Shown in pieces: positions 29,528 through 39,035 of a stretch of DNA of 64,000 nucleotides. Both the position numbers and the translations under genes were made by a program. Every line of letters begins with the position of its first letter. Positions within the stretch are counted from its first letter, which is position 1. The stretch is from assembly GCF_000243275.1 (NCBI RefSeq), contig NZ_CM001437.1, forward strand, positions 90,312 through 154,311. The letters are read 5' to 3'. This DNA comes from Myroides odoratus DSM 2801. Its GTDB lineage: Bacteria; Bacteroidota; Bacteroidia; Flavobacteriales; Flavobacteriaceae. Below the pieces are notes generated by a model. That model searched no databases. It was not told the origin of the DNA and worked only from the letters and a program-made list of their open reading frames with translations.

Positions 29528-30970
29528 TTAATACAATAGTCTTACAATTTTGTTAGGGGTAATCAAAGACAAGGGTTGAATAGAAAACAAACCGCTTTGT
29601 ACATCATTATTCACCATGGCCGTTAAGGTATACCCTTTGGCAGCTGCGGGCAAGATTGACTTTAAATTCGAAGAAGGCAGGCCTGTTTCACCTGGTAGAT
29701 CTTGTAAAGTCAGCTTATTGCCTAGCGCATCTTCCACTACCAGATGCTCTCCCATCAAGTATGCTTTTTCTAGTGCAAGAAGAACCACTGGATTCTTATC
29801 CATCAACGGATTTTTAATGGTGTTTTTTACCTCTTTAATCGTTTCTGCAAAATTGATACTACCAAAAGCGTGAATCACAGCTAAGTCTTCTTCAGTTAAT
29901 GCACGTGCGTTGGTGTTTTCTGCTTCCCAACGAACGCGTGGGTTTTGATCCCCTGGGTAGATGTAAATTTCATTGAGTTGTAAGACCTCAAAATTGCTAT
30001 TGTCCTCTTTGATGTATTTGGTAGCACGATACGGACGATAATTTTTCGTTTTGTATATTTTTCCCGTTTTTAAATTAAGCCATATTCCCTCATCTACATA
30101 TTCCCTACGCGCAAAGTGATCAAAGCTCGTAAAAGACAGTTGGAGCAAATTCGCATTCTCCTCATACAGACCATATTGCATCAACTCAATTAAAGTCCAA
30201 GTATATCCTATTTGCTCTTCAATAGCGGATGCTAAATCAGGAGTTGCTTCGGGATCTTCTTTGCGCTTATTTAAATATTCCGTACTTTTTTTCAGCAAAG
30301 CTGAAATGAAATTCACCTGATCAATCACACTGGTATATTCTTCTTCGCGTACTGCGTCTAGTTCTAATAACAGATGATTAAAGGCTGTTTGAATTCCATT
30401 GATATAATAGTTTCCTAGCTCTTTAATTTGAACAGCAAGTGCTCTTTTCATTTTAGTATCCAAGCTAGATAACCCCGTTAATGTAATGTCTTTGAGTATT
30501 TTTTGAGCCAATTCAATTCCTGTCAACTGAGCCTCTACTTTTTTACTAAAAGCTGCTTTATTGATTTTTTTAGGTTTCTCTGCTTTTTCTTTGATTGATT
30601 CTTTAAGTTGTGCCTTTTTCTCCTGTTTCTTTTCTATTTTATCGCGTTTTGACGCGATATCTTCTGGAATTTCTGCAGTTTCAAATGCCGTACTCTTTTC
30701 GTCATAGGCATACAGTAAACCAAGGGCGTGTTTACACGGAAACTGTCGACTTGGGCAGGTGCATCGAAATACAGGATTCATCGCATCTACATAATCTGCT
30801 GAACAACGATACGGATTTTTACCACTTCCTGCGCATTCACCCCAAATAAGGTTCTGTTCCGCTGAAATTTGCAAATTCGAAAATTTGTTCTTCTTCAAAA
30901 GATCACGCCCGTTTTTTGCCGCAGCAGCATTGGGGGCAAGCTCCTCAATTTTATTTTGTGTTATTTCCAT
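29528..30970 (-). CDS. SWIM zinc-finger protein
   Basis: 480 residues and the first gene of the operon. Near residue 75 is a SWIM zinc finger, CTCPSRQFPCKHALGL (CxCx7CxH), preceded by GSGKNPYRCSADY. A lysine/glutamate-rich segment (about 100-150, KRDKIEKKQEKKAQL) follows, then a long mixed domain with GIWLNLKTGKIYKTKNYRPYR. SWIM domains bind DNA, RNA or protein. A SWIM gene heading a MoxR-VWA cluster is a recurrent arrangement of unproven function. About 200 bp of upstream space separates it from the efflux operon terminator. Confidence 0.85.
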   Translation of the reverse strand: MEITQNKIEELAPNAAAAKNGRDLLKKNKFSNLQISAEQNLIWGECAGSGKNPYRCSADYVDAMNPVFRCTCPSRQFPCKHALGLLYAYDEKSTAFETAEIPEDIASKRDKIEKKQEKKAQLKESIKEKAEKPKKINKAAFSKKVEAQLTGIELAQKILKDITLTGLSSLDTKMKRALAVQIKELGNYYINGIQTAFNHLLLELDAVREEEYTSVIDQVNFISALLKKSTEYLNKRKEDPEATPDLASAIEEQIGYTWTLIELMQYGLYEENANLLQLSFTSFDHFARREYVDEGIWLNLKTGKIYKTKNYRPYRATKYIKEDNSNFEVLQLNEIYIYPGDQNPRVRWEAENTNARALTEEDLAVIHAFGSINFAETIKEVKNTIKNPLMDKNPVVLLALEKAYLMGEHLVVEDALGNKLTLQDLPGETGLPSSNLKSILPAAAKGYTLTAMVNNDVQSGLFSIQPLSLITPNKIVRLLY

Positions 30971-31117
30971 AGCTTACTACTATCGTATATTTAATTGCAT
31001 TTTTTACTTGTTGTTAAAGATAGAATATTCCCCTCATTTGGCACAACAGACTCCCTTCTTTCAACAAATTTATTATTCGTTTTTCTACTGAAATTTTCGT
31101 CGTTTTTTCGCATAAAA

Positions 31118-31145
31118 AAAGTCAGAAGAACAAACTTCCGACTTT
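31118..31145 (-). terminator. Terminator of the metal-efflux operon
   Basis: AAAGTCAGAAG pairs with CTTCCGACTTT (one mismatch) and is followed by T7 on the minus strand, 26 bp after the stop of the adaptor gene. Confidence 0.85.
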
Positions 31146-31170
31146 CTCTTATTTAAAACAATCCCTGTTT

Positions 31171-32346
31171 TTAGTGACTATGTCCGCCGCCACCCTCATT
31201 CTTAATCAAATGGCTTTGTAAATAGTAAGCTCCTTGGGTTACAATACTGTAATTAGCAGGTACTTTTTCAATGATATCAACTTGGGTGAATCCCAGTTCC
31301 TTTACGCCTGTTTTTACTTCTACGCGTTTGTAGTGAAAATGTTCTTCATGCGCTTCACCTTCCTCAGCAATAAAGATAAATTCTCGTCCATCTGCTTTTA
31401 CAATAGCTTCATTTGGCAAGGCTTTGACAGTATTTGTTCCCACATCAATCAAAGCATTTACATATAATCCTGGAATCAAGTTATCTGGCACTTGCTCAAT
31501 ATTTGCGTGAGCAATAACCGTTTTAGTTCCTGGTTCAAACGCTTTCCCAATACTAAAAATAGTAGCTGTTACTTCTGCTTTGTTGATATTTGTCAAATTA
31601 AAAGATACCTTCTGTCCTTCATGTACATAAGGCAAATCTTTTTCGTAAATCTTTAGATCCAAATGTATTTTAGAGTTATCCACAATCGAAAACAACGTTT
31701 GTCCATTGACCATATTCGTTCCAATGCGAATCGGAATTGCGGATACATTTCCACTAATTGGTGCGACAATTTTTAACGTTCGAGAAGAACCTGCTCCTAC
31801 CAAAGACAACTGATTGGTTAGCGATTGATAACGCGATTTCTCAATATTCAATTCTGATTTCGTCTTCTGATAGGTCTTTTCAGAATTGACATTCTCTGCT
31901 CGAAGTGTTTGTTGACGCTTATATTCCAATTCTAAATACTCCAAATTGTTTTTTGAAATCTGATAGTCTTCTTGTAATTTGATGTATTCAGGGCTATCGG
32001 CAACAGCCAATACCTGTCCTTTGTTGACGCGATCACCAATATTAACGAGGATCTGCGTAATGGTTCCACTTAAAAAAGTAGTGACATCTGCCTGATTTTG
32101 AGGTGGTAACTCCGTTTGTCCATTGACTTTAATTACATCCGATAGATTTTTGTCTTCTAACTGCCCCATGACAATACCTGCAGCCTTCATTTGCGTACTA
32201 TTTAACTCCACTTCTTTACTTGAACTTTCTTCGTGATCATGGTCCGCTTCTTGTTCAACTGCTGTATCCTCTGTAGCCTTTTTATCTTGACAACCTACAA
32301 ATGAAAGGGTTCCAAAAACAAATAAAGTGATATATATTCTTTTCAT
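31171..32346 (-). CDS. RND efflux periplasmic adaptor, CusB/CzcB type
   Basis: 391-residue membrane fusion protein. It has a lipoprotein signal (MKRIYITLFVFGTLSFVGC, Cys19), a histidine/acid-rich stretch DHDHEESSSK, and the lipoyl/biotinyl-like half ITQILVNIGDRVNKGQVLAV. A helical hairpin (LQEDYQISKNNLEYLELEYK) and beta-barrel domains follow. The C-terminus GGGGHSH is again histidine-rich, fitting heavy-metal binding. It bridges the inner-membrane pump and the outer-membrane factor. The start lies 12 bp after the pump gene stop. Confidence 0.93.
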   Translation of the reverse strand: MKRIYITLFVFGTLSFVGCQDKKATEDTAVEQEADHDHEESSSKEVELNSTQMKAAGIVMGQLEDKNLSDVIKVNGQTELPPQNQADVTTFLSGTITQILVNIGDRVNKGQVLAVADSPEYIKLQEDYQISKNNLEYLELEYKRQQTLRAENVNSEKTYQKTKSELNIEKSRYQSLTNQLSLVGAGSSRTLKIVAPISGNVSAIPIRIGTNMVNGQTLFSIVDNSKIHLDLKIYEKDLPYVHEGQKVSFNLTNINKAEVTATIFSIGKAFEPGTKTVIAHANIEQVPDNLIPGLYVNALIDVGTNTVKALPNEAIVKADGREFIFIAEEGEAHEEHFHYKRVEVKTGVKELGFTQVDIIEKVPANYSIVTQGAYYLQSHLIKNEGGGGHSH

Positions 32347-32358
32347 TTTAAATTCGAA

Positions 32359-35300
32359 TTATTGGTTAACTAAATAATGAAGGGCATTGTGTCCCAAATT
32401 ATATTGCAATACAGCATCTAAATAATTAATCTGTATGTTCAATGCCGTTTCCATGGATTGAATGTACTCCACATAGGAAATATCTCCATTATTGTACGAT
32501 TTATTCGCGTGATCTTGAATGATAGAAGCATTCAATAATGCACTCTCTTTATAATAATCAATCACAGATTGTTGTGCATTGATAATTTCCAACTGCTGCT
32601 GAACCGATTCACCTAACTGCTTGTGCAAATAACTCTTTTCTAGTTCGGCTTGTTCCAAGCTGTACTTCATGGCTTTTATTTTTTTGGATTGACTACCAAA
32701 GAAGATTGGAATACTCAAACCTACTGTATAACTCGGAATACGCAATTCCCGCCCATAATTTGTTCCATTTGCTCTTAGTCCAGCTTCCGATTCAATCGCA
32801 TAACCTACCGTTACATCAGGCAAGAGCAAGGATTTTTCTAACTTACGTGTAGCCTCCACGCGTTCTATTTCCTTATTGGCTAATTGCAAGCTGTTATTTT
32901 CCTCTAAATTCAAATCAGCCCACGGATCATGTTCATCGTATATCAATTCGCGTTCACTCAATTCAAAATCTGTTTCTAAGTTCAAAAAGGTTTTAATTTT
33001 CGACTTTTCGTTTTGCAAAAATGTATTGTTTTGCGTTAGTAGAACACTAATTTCCTGCTCTTTGGCTTGCGCCACATTACTTTCCATCAACGTTGTTTCT
33101 CCCGTTTCATAACGCAATTTTGCAGATTTAGAGAAGGCTTTTAACAGCGTAAACTGTTGTTCTAGCAATTTCTTTTTGGATTGCGCATAAAGGATATTTT
33201 CCCATGTTTGCTTTATTTCAAATTCGACTGCAATCGTTTTTCCTTGCAATTGAATTTCAGCGCTCTCATACTCCTTTTGCAGGATATTTTTCTTTTTCCC
33301 GTAGGTAAAAGGACTTAGGGCTTGAGAGACATTTAAGCTCATGTCTCGTTGTGCCTTTCCATTGAGATAACCATACCCCATAGACACCTCTGTTTTAGGG
33401 ATATCATAGGCCGTTTTAACAAGTTGCTCCTGACTCAATACATTGGCTCTAGAAGCTTGTAAACTTTGGTTATTCTCACGGGCTAATGCTAAAGCCTCAT
33501 CCAGCGATAATCGCTTTACTTCTTGTGCTTGTGCTCCACCTACAGCTAAAAGCGCAAGCAAGGTCAAACTAAGGGTTTGTATTTTTGTTGATTTCTTAAA
33601 TCCTCTTTCTTCGTAATAATAGATAATCGGTAAAACAATCAACGTCAATAACGTCGCTGTTATTAGTCCACCAATTACCACTGTCGCCAATGGTTTTTGT
33701 ACCTCAGCACCAGCACTAGTACTCAATGCCATCGGTAGGAATCCCAAAGAAGCAACGGCAGCCGTTAACAATACGGGGCGCAAGCGAATTTTGGTTCCTT
33801 CTATAATTCGTTCATATAAATCCATTCCTTGTTCTTTTAGTTGATTAAACTGACCAATCAATACAATACCATTTAGTACTGCCACCCCAAATAAGGCAAT
33901 GAAGCCTACACCTGCGGAAATACTAAAAGGCATATCTCTCAACCACAGTGCTGCAACACCTCCAATAGCGGATAATGGAATTGCAGTAAAAATAATTAAG
34001 GATTGCTTCACTGATTTAAAGGTAAAATACAGTAAAACAAAGATGAGCGCTAAGGCAATAGGAACGGCAATCATCAAGCGATTGGTTGCTTCCACCAAGT
34101 TTTCAAACTGCCCTCCATAGGTAAGATAATAGCCATCAGGCAGCTTCAATTGAGCGTCTAATTTGGCTTGAATATCATGTACAACACTCTTAACATCGCG
34201 TCCTTTTACATTGAATCCCAACACAATGCGTCTTCTCCCATCTTCACGGCTAATTTGCTGTGGTCCATCTTCATAATCAATATCAGCCAGCTGACTCAAC
34301 GGAATTTGTTGTCCATCTGCAAGAGGAACAAAGAAGTTCTTTAGATTTTCAATATCTGATCTCGATGCCTGATCCAAACGAACCACCAAATCAAATCGCT
34401 TTTCTCCTTCATATACCAATCCAGTGGTTTCACCAGCAAATCCCGCGCGAATAATCTGACTGATATCGGCGATTTTCAATCCGTAAAGCGCCAATTTATC
34501 CTTGTCATATTTAATCGAAATCTGCGGTAAACCTGTAACACGTTCTAGTTTCGGACTTGAAACTCCAGGAACATTGGCAATCATACCATTAATCTCATCA
34601 CCAATACTCGCTAAACGATCCAAATCCTCACCAAATACTTTGATGGCCACGTCACTGCGTACTCCTGTCATTAATTCATTAAAACGCATTTGAATCGGCT
34701 GAGAAAACTCAGTTGTAACACCTGGAATCTGCTCCAGAGCGGCTTCCATTTTATCAATCAATTCTTCTTTTGTTGTAGCTGATGTCCACTCTTTTTTCTC
34801 CTTGAGGACAATAATCATATCCGCTGCTTCCATCGGCATTGGATCCGTTGGAATTTCAGCACTTCCAATTTTGGAAATCACCATTTTCACTTCAGGAAAG
34901 TTCTCCATCAAGATTTGTTCCGCTTTGGTTGTTGTTTCAATTTCTTGGGACAGCGAACTTCCCGAAGAAATAATAATATGCGTAGCTAAATCTCCTTCAT
35001 CTAAGGTAGGGATAAACTCCCCTCCCATTTTACTAAACACAACTAAAGCTAAGGCGAATAAACCAAAGGCAACAACTAAAACGAATCGCTTGATTTTGAA
35101 GGCTTTTTCTAAAATTGGTTTATAAATGCTATAGAGTTTATCAATTAATTTATCACTAAAGTTTGGTTTGGTTTTTCCCGCTTCTTTCTTCAAGAACAAA
35201 GAAGAAGCCATCGGAACATAGGTCAAAGAAAGAATAAACGCACCTAAAATAGCAAAAGACACCGTCATTGCCATAGGTCCAAACATTTTTCCTTCAATTC

Positions 35301-36696
35301 CCGTTAAGGCTAAGATTGGAAGGTAAACAATCAGAATAATAATCTCTCCAAAAGAAGCACTCGTTCTGATTTTTGAAGCCGCACTATACACTTCCTCATT
35401 CATTTCTTGCTGGGTGAGTTTCCTATTCTTACCTATATGCAGTCGATGGACAATGGCTTCCACAATAATAACAGCCCCATCGACAATGAGTCCAAAGTCA
35501 ATCGCTCCCAAACTCATCAAGTTTCCACTGACCCCAAATAGCTTCATCAAACTGATGGCAAATAGCAAGGACAACGGAATTACAGAAGCTACAATTAGTC
35601 CTGCACGCCAATTTCCAAGTAGTAAAACCAAAACAAATACTACAATTAAGGCGCCCTCAATTAAGTTTGTTTGAATGGTGTTTACTGTTTTATCAATCAA
35701 CTTGGTACGATCAATAAACGGTTCAATCGCAACCCCTTCAGGCAGTGTTTTTTCAATTTGCGTCATTTTCTCTTTGACCAATTTCACTACTTCTTGGGTA
35801 TTTGCATTTTTCAGCATCATCACCATCCCACTTACATCCTCTCCTTTTCCATCTTTGGTTACGGCACCATAGCGAATGCTACTTCCAATTTTAACCTCTG
35901 CTACATCGCGAATTAAAATGGGAGTACCGTTTACTGTTTTAACCACAATTTTCTCAATATCTTCCATGGATTGCACCATTCCAATACTGCGAATAAAATA
36001 AGCATAGGGTTTTTTATCAATATAAGCACCTCCCGTATTTTCGTTATTTTGCTCTAAGGCATCGAAAATCTCGATGATGGAGGTATTCATACTTTTCAAG
36101 CGATCTGGCTGTACAGACACCTCATATTGCTTTAGGTGTCCGCCTAAGGTGTTAACTTCAGCCACTCCTTTTACCCCAATCAATTGAGGTTTAATAATCC
36201 AATCTTGAATGGTACGAAGTTCCATACTGTTGTATTGCTCCTCATACCCTTCTTTGGCATACACTACATATTGATAAATTTCGCCTAGCCCTGTACTCAC
36301 TGGAGCTAACTCTGGCGTACCTACATTTTTAGGAATAACTTCTTCTGCGGCTTTCAGATTTTCATTAATCTGATTTCTCGCCCAATAAATATCGGTGTCT
36401 TCACTAAAAACAACGGTCACCACACTTAATCCAAAACGACTAATCGAACGGAGTTCTGTAATATTGGGGATGGGCTTAACCGCTTGTTCAATGGGATAAG
36501 TAATAAATTGCTCTACCTCTTGCGTAGCTAACGTTGGCGAGCTTGTAATAATTTGTACCTGATTATTCGTAATATCAGGCTGGGTATCCATAGGCAAATG
36601 CACCAAGGAGTAACTCCCTACTGCGATAAGTCCCAGTACGAAAAGTCCTACAATGAATTTGTTACGAATACTAAACTGAATGATTTTATCTAGCAT
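32359..36696 (-). CDS. CzcA/CusA heavy-metal RND pump fused to TolC-like factor
   Basis: 1445 residues in one frame. Residues 1 to about 1040 form a complete heavy-metal RND pump: N-terminal helix with FIVGLFVLGLIAVGSY, porter domains, and the helix IV signature LGAIDFGLIVDGAVIIVEAI typical of CzcA/CusA. The last helices end TLLTLIVLPIIYYYYEE. After a short linker comes a signal-peptide-like LLALLAVGGAQAQ, and from about Glu1059 a TolC/CzcC-type outer-membrane factor (LSLDEALALARENNQSLQ...ALNIQINYLDAVLQYN). The fusion occurs in other Bacteroidetes. It would supply pump and outer-membrane channel from one message. The metal is not deducible; Cu, Ag, Co, Zn and Cd are possible. Confidence 0.95.
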   Translation of the reverse strand: MLDKIIQFSIRNKFIVGLFVLGLIAVGSYSLVHLPMDTQPDITNNQVQIITSSPTLATQEVEQFITYPIEQAVKPIPNITELRSISRFGLSVVTVVFSEDTDIYWARNQINENLKAAEEVIPKNVGTPELAPVSTGLGEIYQYVVYAKEGYEEQYNSMELRTIQDWIIKPQLIGVKGVAEVNTLGGHLKQYEVSVQPDRLKSMNTSIIEIFDALEQNNENTGGAYIDKKPYAYFIRSIGMVQSMEDIEKIVVKTVNGTPILIRDVAEVKIGSSIRYGAVTKDGKGEDVSGMVMMLKNANTQEVVKLVKEKMTQIEKTLPEGVAIEPFIDRTKLIDKTVNTIQTNLIEGALIVVFVLVLLLGNWRAGLIVASVIPLSLLFAISLMKLFGVSGNLMSLGAIDFGLIVDGAVIIVEAIVHRLHIGKNRKLTQQEMNEEVYSAASKIRTSASFGEIIILIVYLPILALTGIEGKMFGPMAMTVSFAILGAFILSLTYVPMASSLFLKKEAGKTKPNFSDKLIDKLYSIYKPILEKAFKIKRFVLVVAFGLFALALVVFSKMGGEFIPTLDEGDLATHIIISSGSSLSQEIETTTKAEQILMENFPEVKMVISKIGSAEIPTDPMPMEAADMIIVLKEKKEWTSATTKEELIDKMEAALEQIPGVTTEFSQPIQMRFNELMTGVRSDVAIKVFGEDLDRLASIGDEINGMIANVPGVSSPKLERVTGLPQISIKYDKDKLALYGLKIADISQIIRAGFAGETTGLVYEGEKRFDLVVRLDQASRSDIENLKNFFVPLADGQQIPLSQLADIDYEDGPQQISREDGRRRIVLGFNVKGRDVKSVVHDIQAKLDAQLKLPDGYYLTYGGQFENLVEATNRLMIAVPIALALIFVLLYFTFKSVKQSLIIFTAIPLSAIGGVAALWLRDMPFSISAGVGFIALFGVAVLNGIVLIGQFNQLKEQGMDLYERIIEGTKIRLRPVLLTAAVASLGFLPMALSTSAGAEVQKPLATVVIGGLITATLLTLIVLPIIYYYEERGFKKSTKIQTLSLTLLALLAVGGAQAQEVKRLSLDEALALARENNQSLQASRANVLSQEQLVKTAYDIPKTEVSMGYGYLNGKAQRDMSLNVSQALSPFTYGKKKNILQKEYESAEIQLQGKTIAVEFEIKQTWENILYAQSKKKLLEQQFTLLKAFSKSAKLRYETGETTLMESNVAQAKEQEISVLLTQNNTFLQNEKSKIKTFLNLETDFELSERELIYDEHDPWADLNLEENNSLQLANKEIERVEATRKLEKSLLLPDVTVGYAIESEAGLRANGTNYGRELRIPSYTVGLSIPIFFGSQSKKIKAMKYSLEQAELEKSYLHKQLGESVQQQLEIINAQQSVIDYYKESALLNASIIQDHANKSYNNGDISYVEYIQSMETALNIQINYLDAVLQYNLGHNALHYLVNQ

Positions 36697-36765
36697 CTCT
36701 GTATAATTAAAAACGTGAAAAAAGGCATCAATCTCTTTGAGATCAACGACAAGAATACGAAGGAA

Positions 36766-37098
36766 TTATACGAGTTTAGGCGGTTGCCAGATGCTGTATA
36801 CTACAGGCTCTACAAAAGGATAAGGTAAAAGTGTTTTTTCAGTAACGACAAGTTGTACAATTTGTGGCACAGTGTAATTGGGCAGTGTTAAATTCACGGA
36901 AACAGCACAACATACACAAGCACAAAATGGAGAACAAGCATCAGCTACATGGTCTGCATGTTGTTTTTCAACAACCGAAGTTGCAACCGTCTCTGTTGAC
37001 ACCACAGGAGAAACATATCTATCCGCACAAGGATAGAAAGAAATAACCGCTATGGTTATTGCTAAAAGTAAAGATACTATGTACTTATAATGTTTCAT
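36766..37098 (-). CDS. Small Cys-rich protein upstream of the efflux pump (DUF6660-like)
   Basis: 110 residues with an N-terminal hydrophobic segment (YIVSLLLAITIAVISFYPC) and a cysteine cluster, ACSPFCACVCCAV, preceded by HADHVADA. The C-terminus is YSIWQPPKL. Small proteins of this shape precede CzcA-type pumps in Bacteroidetes and are grouped, as I recall, as DUF6660. The Cys/His content suggests metal binding or sensing at the membrane. It is the first gene of the efflux operon, with 69 bp to the pump start. Confidence 0.7.
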   Translation of the reverse strand: MKHYKYIVSLLLAITIAVISFYPCADRYVSPVVSTETVATSVVEKQHADHVADACSPFCACVCCAVSVNLTLPNYTVPQIVQLVVTEKTLLPYPFVEPVVYSIWQPPKLV

Positions 37099-37221
37099 CC
37101 CTACAAAAATAGCAAGACTTTTTTAATTTCCATACCTCTACTCCTTCATTTGCAATGCAATTGCATCATTTTTTGTTCTCTTTCTCTTTACTACATCAAC
37201 AAAACATGGGTATATAAAAAA

Positions 37222-37253
37222 AGTAACCTTTTCTGTCTTGGGAAAAGGTTACT
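37222..37253 (-). terminator. Strong hairpin with T-run, no gene upstream
   Basis: Perfect 11-bp stem AGTAACCTTTT / AAAAGGTTACT with a 10-nt loop and T7 on the minus strand. No minus-strand gene precedes it, so it may insulate the efflux promoter or end an unknown RNA. Confidence 0.7.
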
Positions 37254-37434
37254 TAGGACTTGTTGTTTTTGCATGTGATATGCAGGCTACTTTTGGGTAT
37301 TATGTTTAATTGTTGTTTGCAATTACCTTACTTTGTTTAAATCAAAACTCGTGCCAAAAACAACTTAGCGATTCAAAAAGTTATATTTTTTGCAAAAAAC
37401 AGCTCATTTTGAAACACATAATCCTAAAAATAAG

Positions 37435-37443
37435 TATCTTTGC
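37435..37443 (+). promoter_or_regulatory. Promoter -7 box upstream of the NTPase gene
   Basis: TATCTTTGC matches TAnnTTTG. If used, it gives a leader of about 230 nt before the ATG at 37679. Confidence 0.45.
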
Positions 37444-37678
37444 TTTACTTATTTCGTACGCAGTACCGTTTGTACTGCATCCATCTTCTACTTTTTTTGG
37501 AAATTTTCTACAAGGTGTGTCTCATACGCCAATCAAATTCTATTTTACCTTTCCACATGCTCCTTTTACATCCAAATACGAATTCTCTCGGGATTGATCT
37601 GGTCGTCAACCAACTATTTATGCGTTGTTACTACCACGTACAATCCAATATACTAATCCTTGATTTATTTAATTTTAT

Positions 37679-38218
37679 ATGAAACCATACTATATTTTTA
37701 CTGGAGGTCCTGGTAGCGGCAAGTCTACTGTGCTCCAAGCCCTAGCTCGTTTAGCTTATCCAACTATACCTGAAGTAGGACGCGCTATTATTCAACAACA
37801 AATGCAAACAGAAGGCGATGCACTTCCGTGGTTAAATAAACAACGCTTTTTTGAGACGATGTTTGATCAATCTGTGCTCGATTATGAGTCGCATGCTCGT
37901 GAAACGCCGCTATTCTTTGATCGGGGCTTACTCGACAGTATTGGATATGCGCGTTTGGAACACTTGGACATACAACCCAATCAGCTGTATATAGCCGAAC
38001 AAATGCTTTATGCTTCTCCTGTATTTATCTTCCCGCCTTGGGAAGCTATCTACACCCATGATAAGGAGCGCAAACAAGATTTTGCCCTTGCCATTCAAAC
38101 GTATGAAGTCATGCATGCAACATATAAAGAATCTGGTTATCAACTAGTTGAAGTTCCGTGTACTACTATTGAAGAACGCGTCGAATTTATCCTTGAATAT
38201 CTGCATTTAAAACCGTAG
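37679..38218 (+). CDS. AAA_28-type NTPase/kinase
   Basis: 179-residue P-loop protein. Walker A GGPGSGKST is at about 9-17, followed by ALARLAYPTIPEVGRAIIQQQ and the Walker B-like TPLFFDRGLLDSIGYA. The C-terminal YKESGYQLVEVPCTTIEERVEFIL matches predicted nucleoside/nucleotide kinase-like ATPases of the AAA_28 group. The substrate is unknown. It is soluble and has no obvious operon partner except the transporter that follows, which has its own promoter box. Confidence 0.85.
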   Translation: MKPYYIFTGGPGSGKSTVLQALARLAYPTIPEVGRAIIQQQMQTEGDALPWLNKQRFFETMFDQSVLDYESHARETPLFFDRGLLDSIGYARLEHLDIQPNQLYIAEQMLYASPVFIFPPWEAIYTHDKERKQDFALAIQTYEVMHATYKESGYQLVEVPCTTIEERVEFILEYLHLKP

Positions 38219-38224
38219 ATGAGT

Positions 38225-38233
38225 TACCTTTGC
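38225..38233 (+). promoter_or_regulatory. Promoter -7 box of the TSUP transporter
   Basis: TACCTTTGC, 7 nt after the NTPase stop and about 37 nt before the transporter ATG. Confidence 0.55.
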
Positions 38234-38270
38234 ACCCAAACAAACGAACGACTATTTTATTCTTCACTGT

Positions 38271-39035
38271 ATGGAATTCGATATTATATTCTACCTGTGT
38301 ATCATTGCTTTTTGCGCAGGTTTCATTGATGCTATTGCCGGTGGTGGTGGATTAATTCAAACGCCCCTAGGCTTAGCTCTACTTCCGAATATTCCCGTTT
38401 CTTCTGTTATTGGAACACTTAAAATTCCCGCTTTCTCTGGAACAGCTATTGCAGTGAGGCAATACTTGAAGCAAACAAACATCCAATGGTCTTACTTCCT
38501 TTTATTGGCACTCCTTTCTTGTGGAAGTGCTTTCTTTGGATCTTATGTGCTAACCATCGTCAATAATGATTTTATGAAGCCTCTGCTTCTAATTATCCTT
38601 ATCGCACTATGGGTATTTACCTATTTCAAAAAGGATTTTACCAAAAAACACCTCACGGAGATTACCAAACAAAAAAGATATACTTATGGGATTATTATTT
38701 CCCTCGTAATCGGTTTTTATGATGGGTTTATTGGCCCTGCAACGGGAACTTTCTTTATCATGGGATTTATCTTCCTCATTGGATTTGACTTCTTTAAGGC
38801 ATCTGCTTATGCAAAGCTCATCAACTTATTTACGAATCTAGGCAGTATTATCCTATTCTTAATCAAAGGGCAAATTCTTTGGTCTGTAGCGTTACCCATG
38901 GCGGTATGCAATGGAATTGGCGGGTATTTCGGTGCAAAAATGGCCATCCTAAAAGGACAACAATGGGTAAGGTATGTTTTCTTATTTATTATGTTGATTG
39001 CTATTTTTAGATTTGGATATGAGGTTGTGTTGTGA
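38271..39035 (+). CDS. TSUP (TauE/SafE) family permease
   Basis: 254 residues with about eight transmembrane helices in two halves. Family signatures are FCAGFIDAIAGGGGLIQTPLGLAL near the N-terminus and the matching GFYDGFIGPATGTFFIMGF in the second half, followed by NLFTNLGSIILFLI. TSUP proteins move sulfite, sulfonates or other organic anions across the inner membrane; the substrate here is unknown. The stop codon TGA forms the start of the GTGAGATTGGTGAG minisatellite. Confidence 0.9.
   Translation: MEFDIIFYLCIIAFCAGFIDAIAGGGGLIQTPLGLALLPNIPVSSVIGTLKIPAFSGTAIAVRQYLKQTNIQWSYFLLLALLSCGSAFFGSYVLTIVNNDFMKPLLLIILIALWVFTYFKKDFTKKHLTEITKQKRYTYGIIISLVIGFYDGFIGPATGTFFIMGFIFLIGFDFFKASAYAKLINLFTNLGSIILFLIKGQILWSVALPMAVCNGIGGYFGAKMAILKGQQWVRYVFLFIMLIAIFRFGYEVVL

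Larger units (their letters stand above)
37099..37678. other. 580-bp intergenic region with hairpin and promoter box
   Basis: Divergent spacer between the metal-efflux operon and the NTPase gene. It contains a strong minus-oriented hairpin-plus-T-run at 37222-37253 and a plus-oriented TATCTTTGC box at 37435-37443. No gene is convincing; a TTG-started frame at 37409-37597 looks signal-peptide-like but begins upstream of the promoter box. Confidence 0.5.

Noticed and set aside
37104..37111. TATTTTTG box before the small Cys-rich gene
   Set aside because: It lies only about 5 nt before the ATG at 37098, too close for a normal -7 element unless the mRNA is leaderless.
37409..37597. TTG-started frame KHIILKISIFALLISYAVPF...
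   Set aside because: The start looks like a signal peptide, but the TTG lies upstream of the best promoter box and the frame has no recognisable domain. Kept as a remote possibility only.
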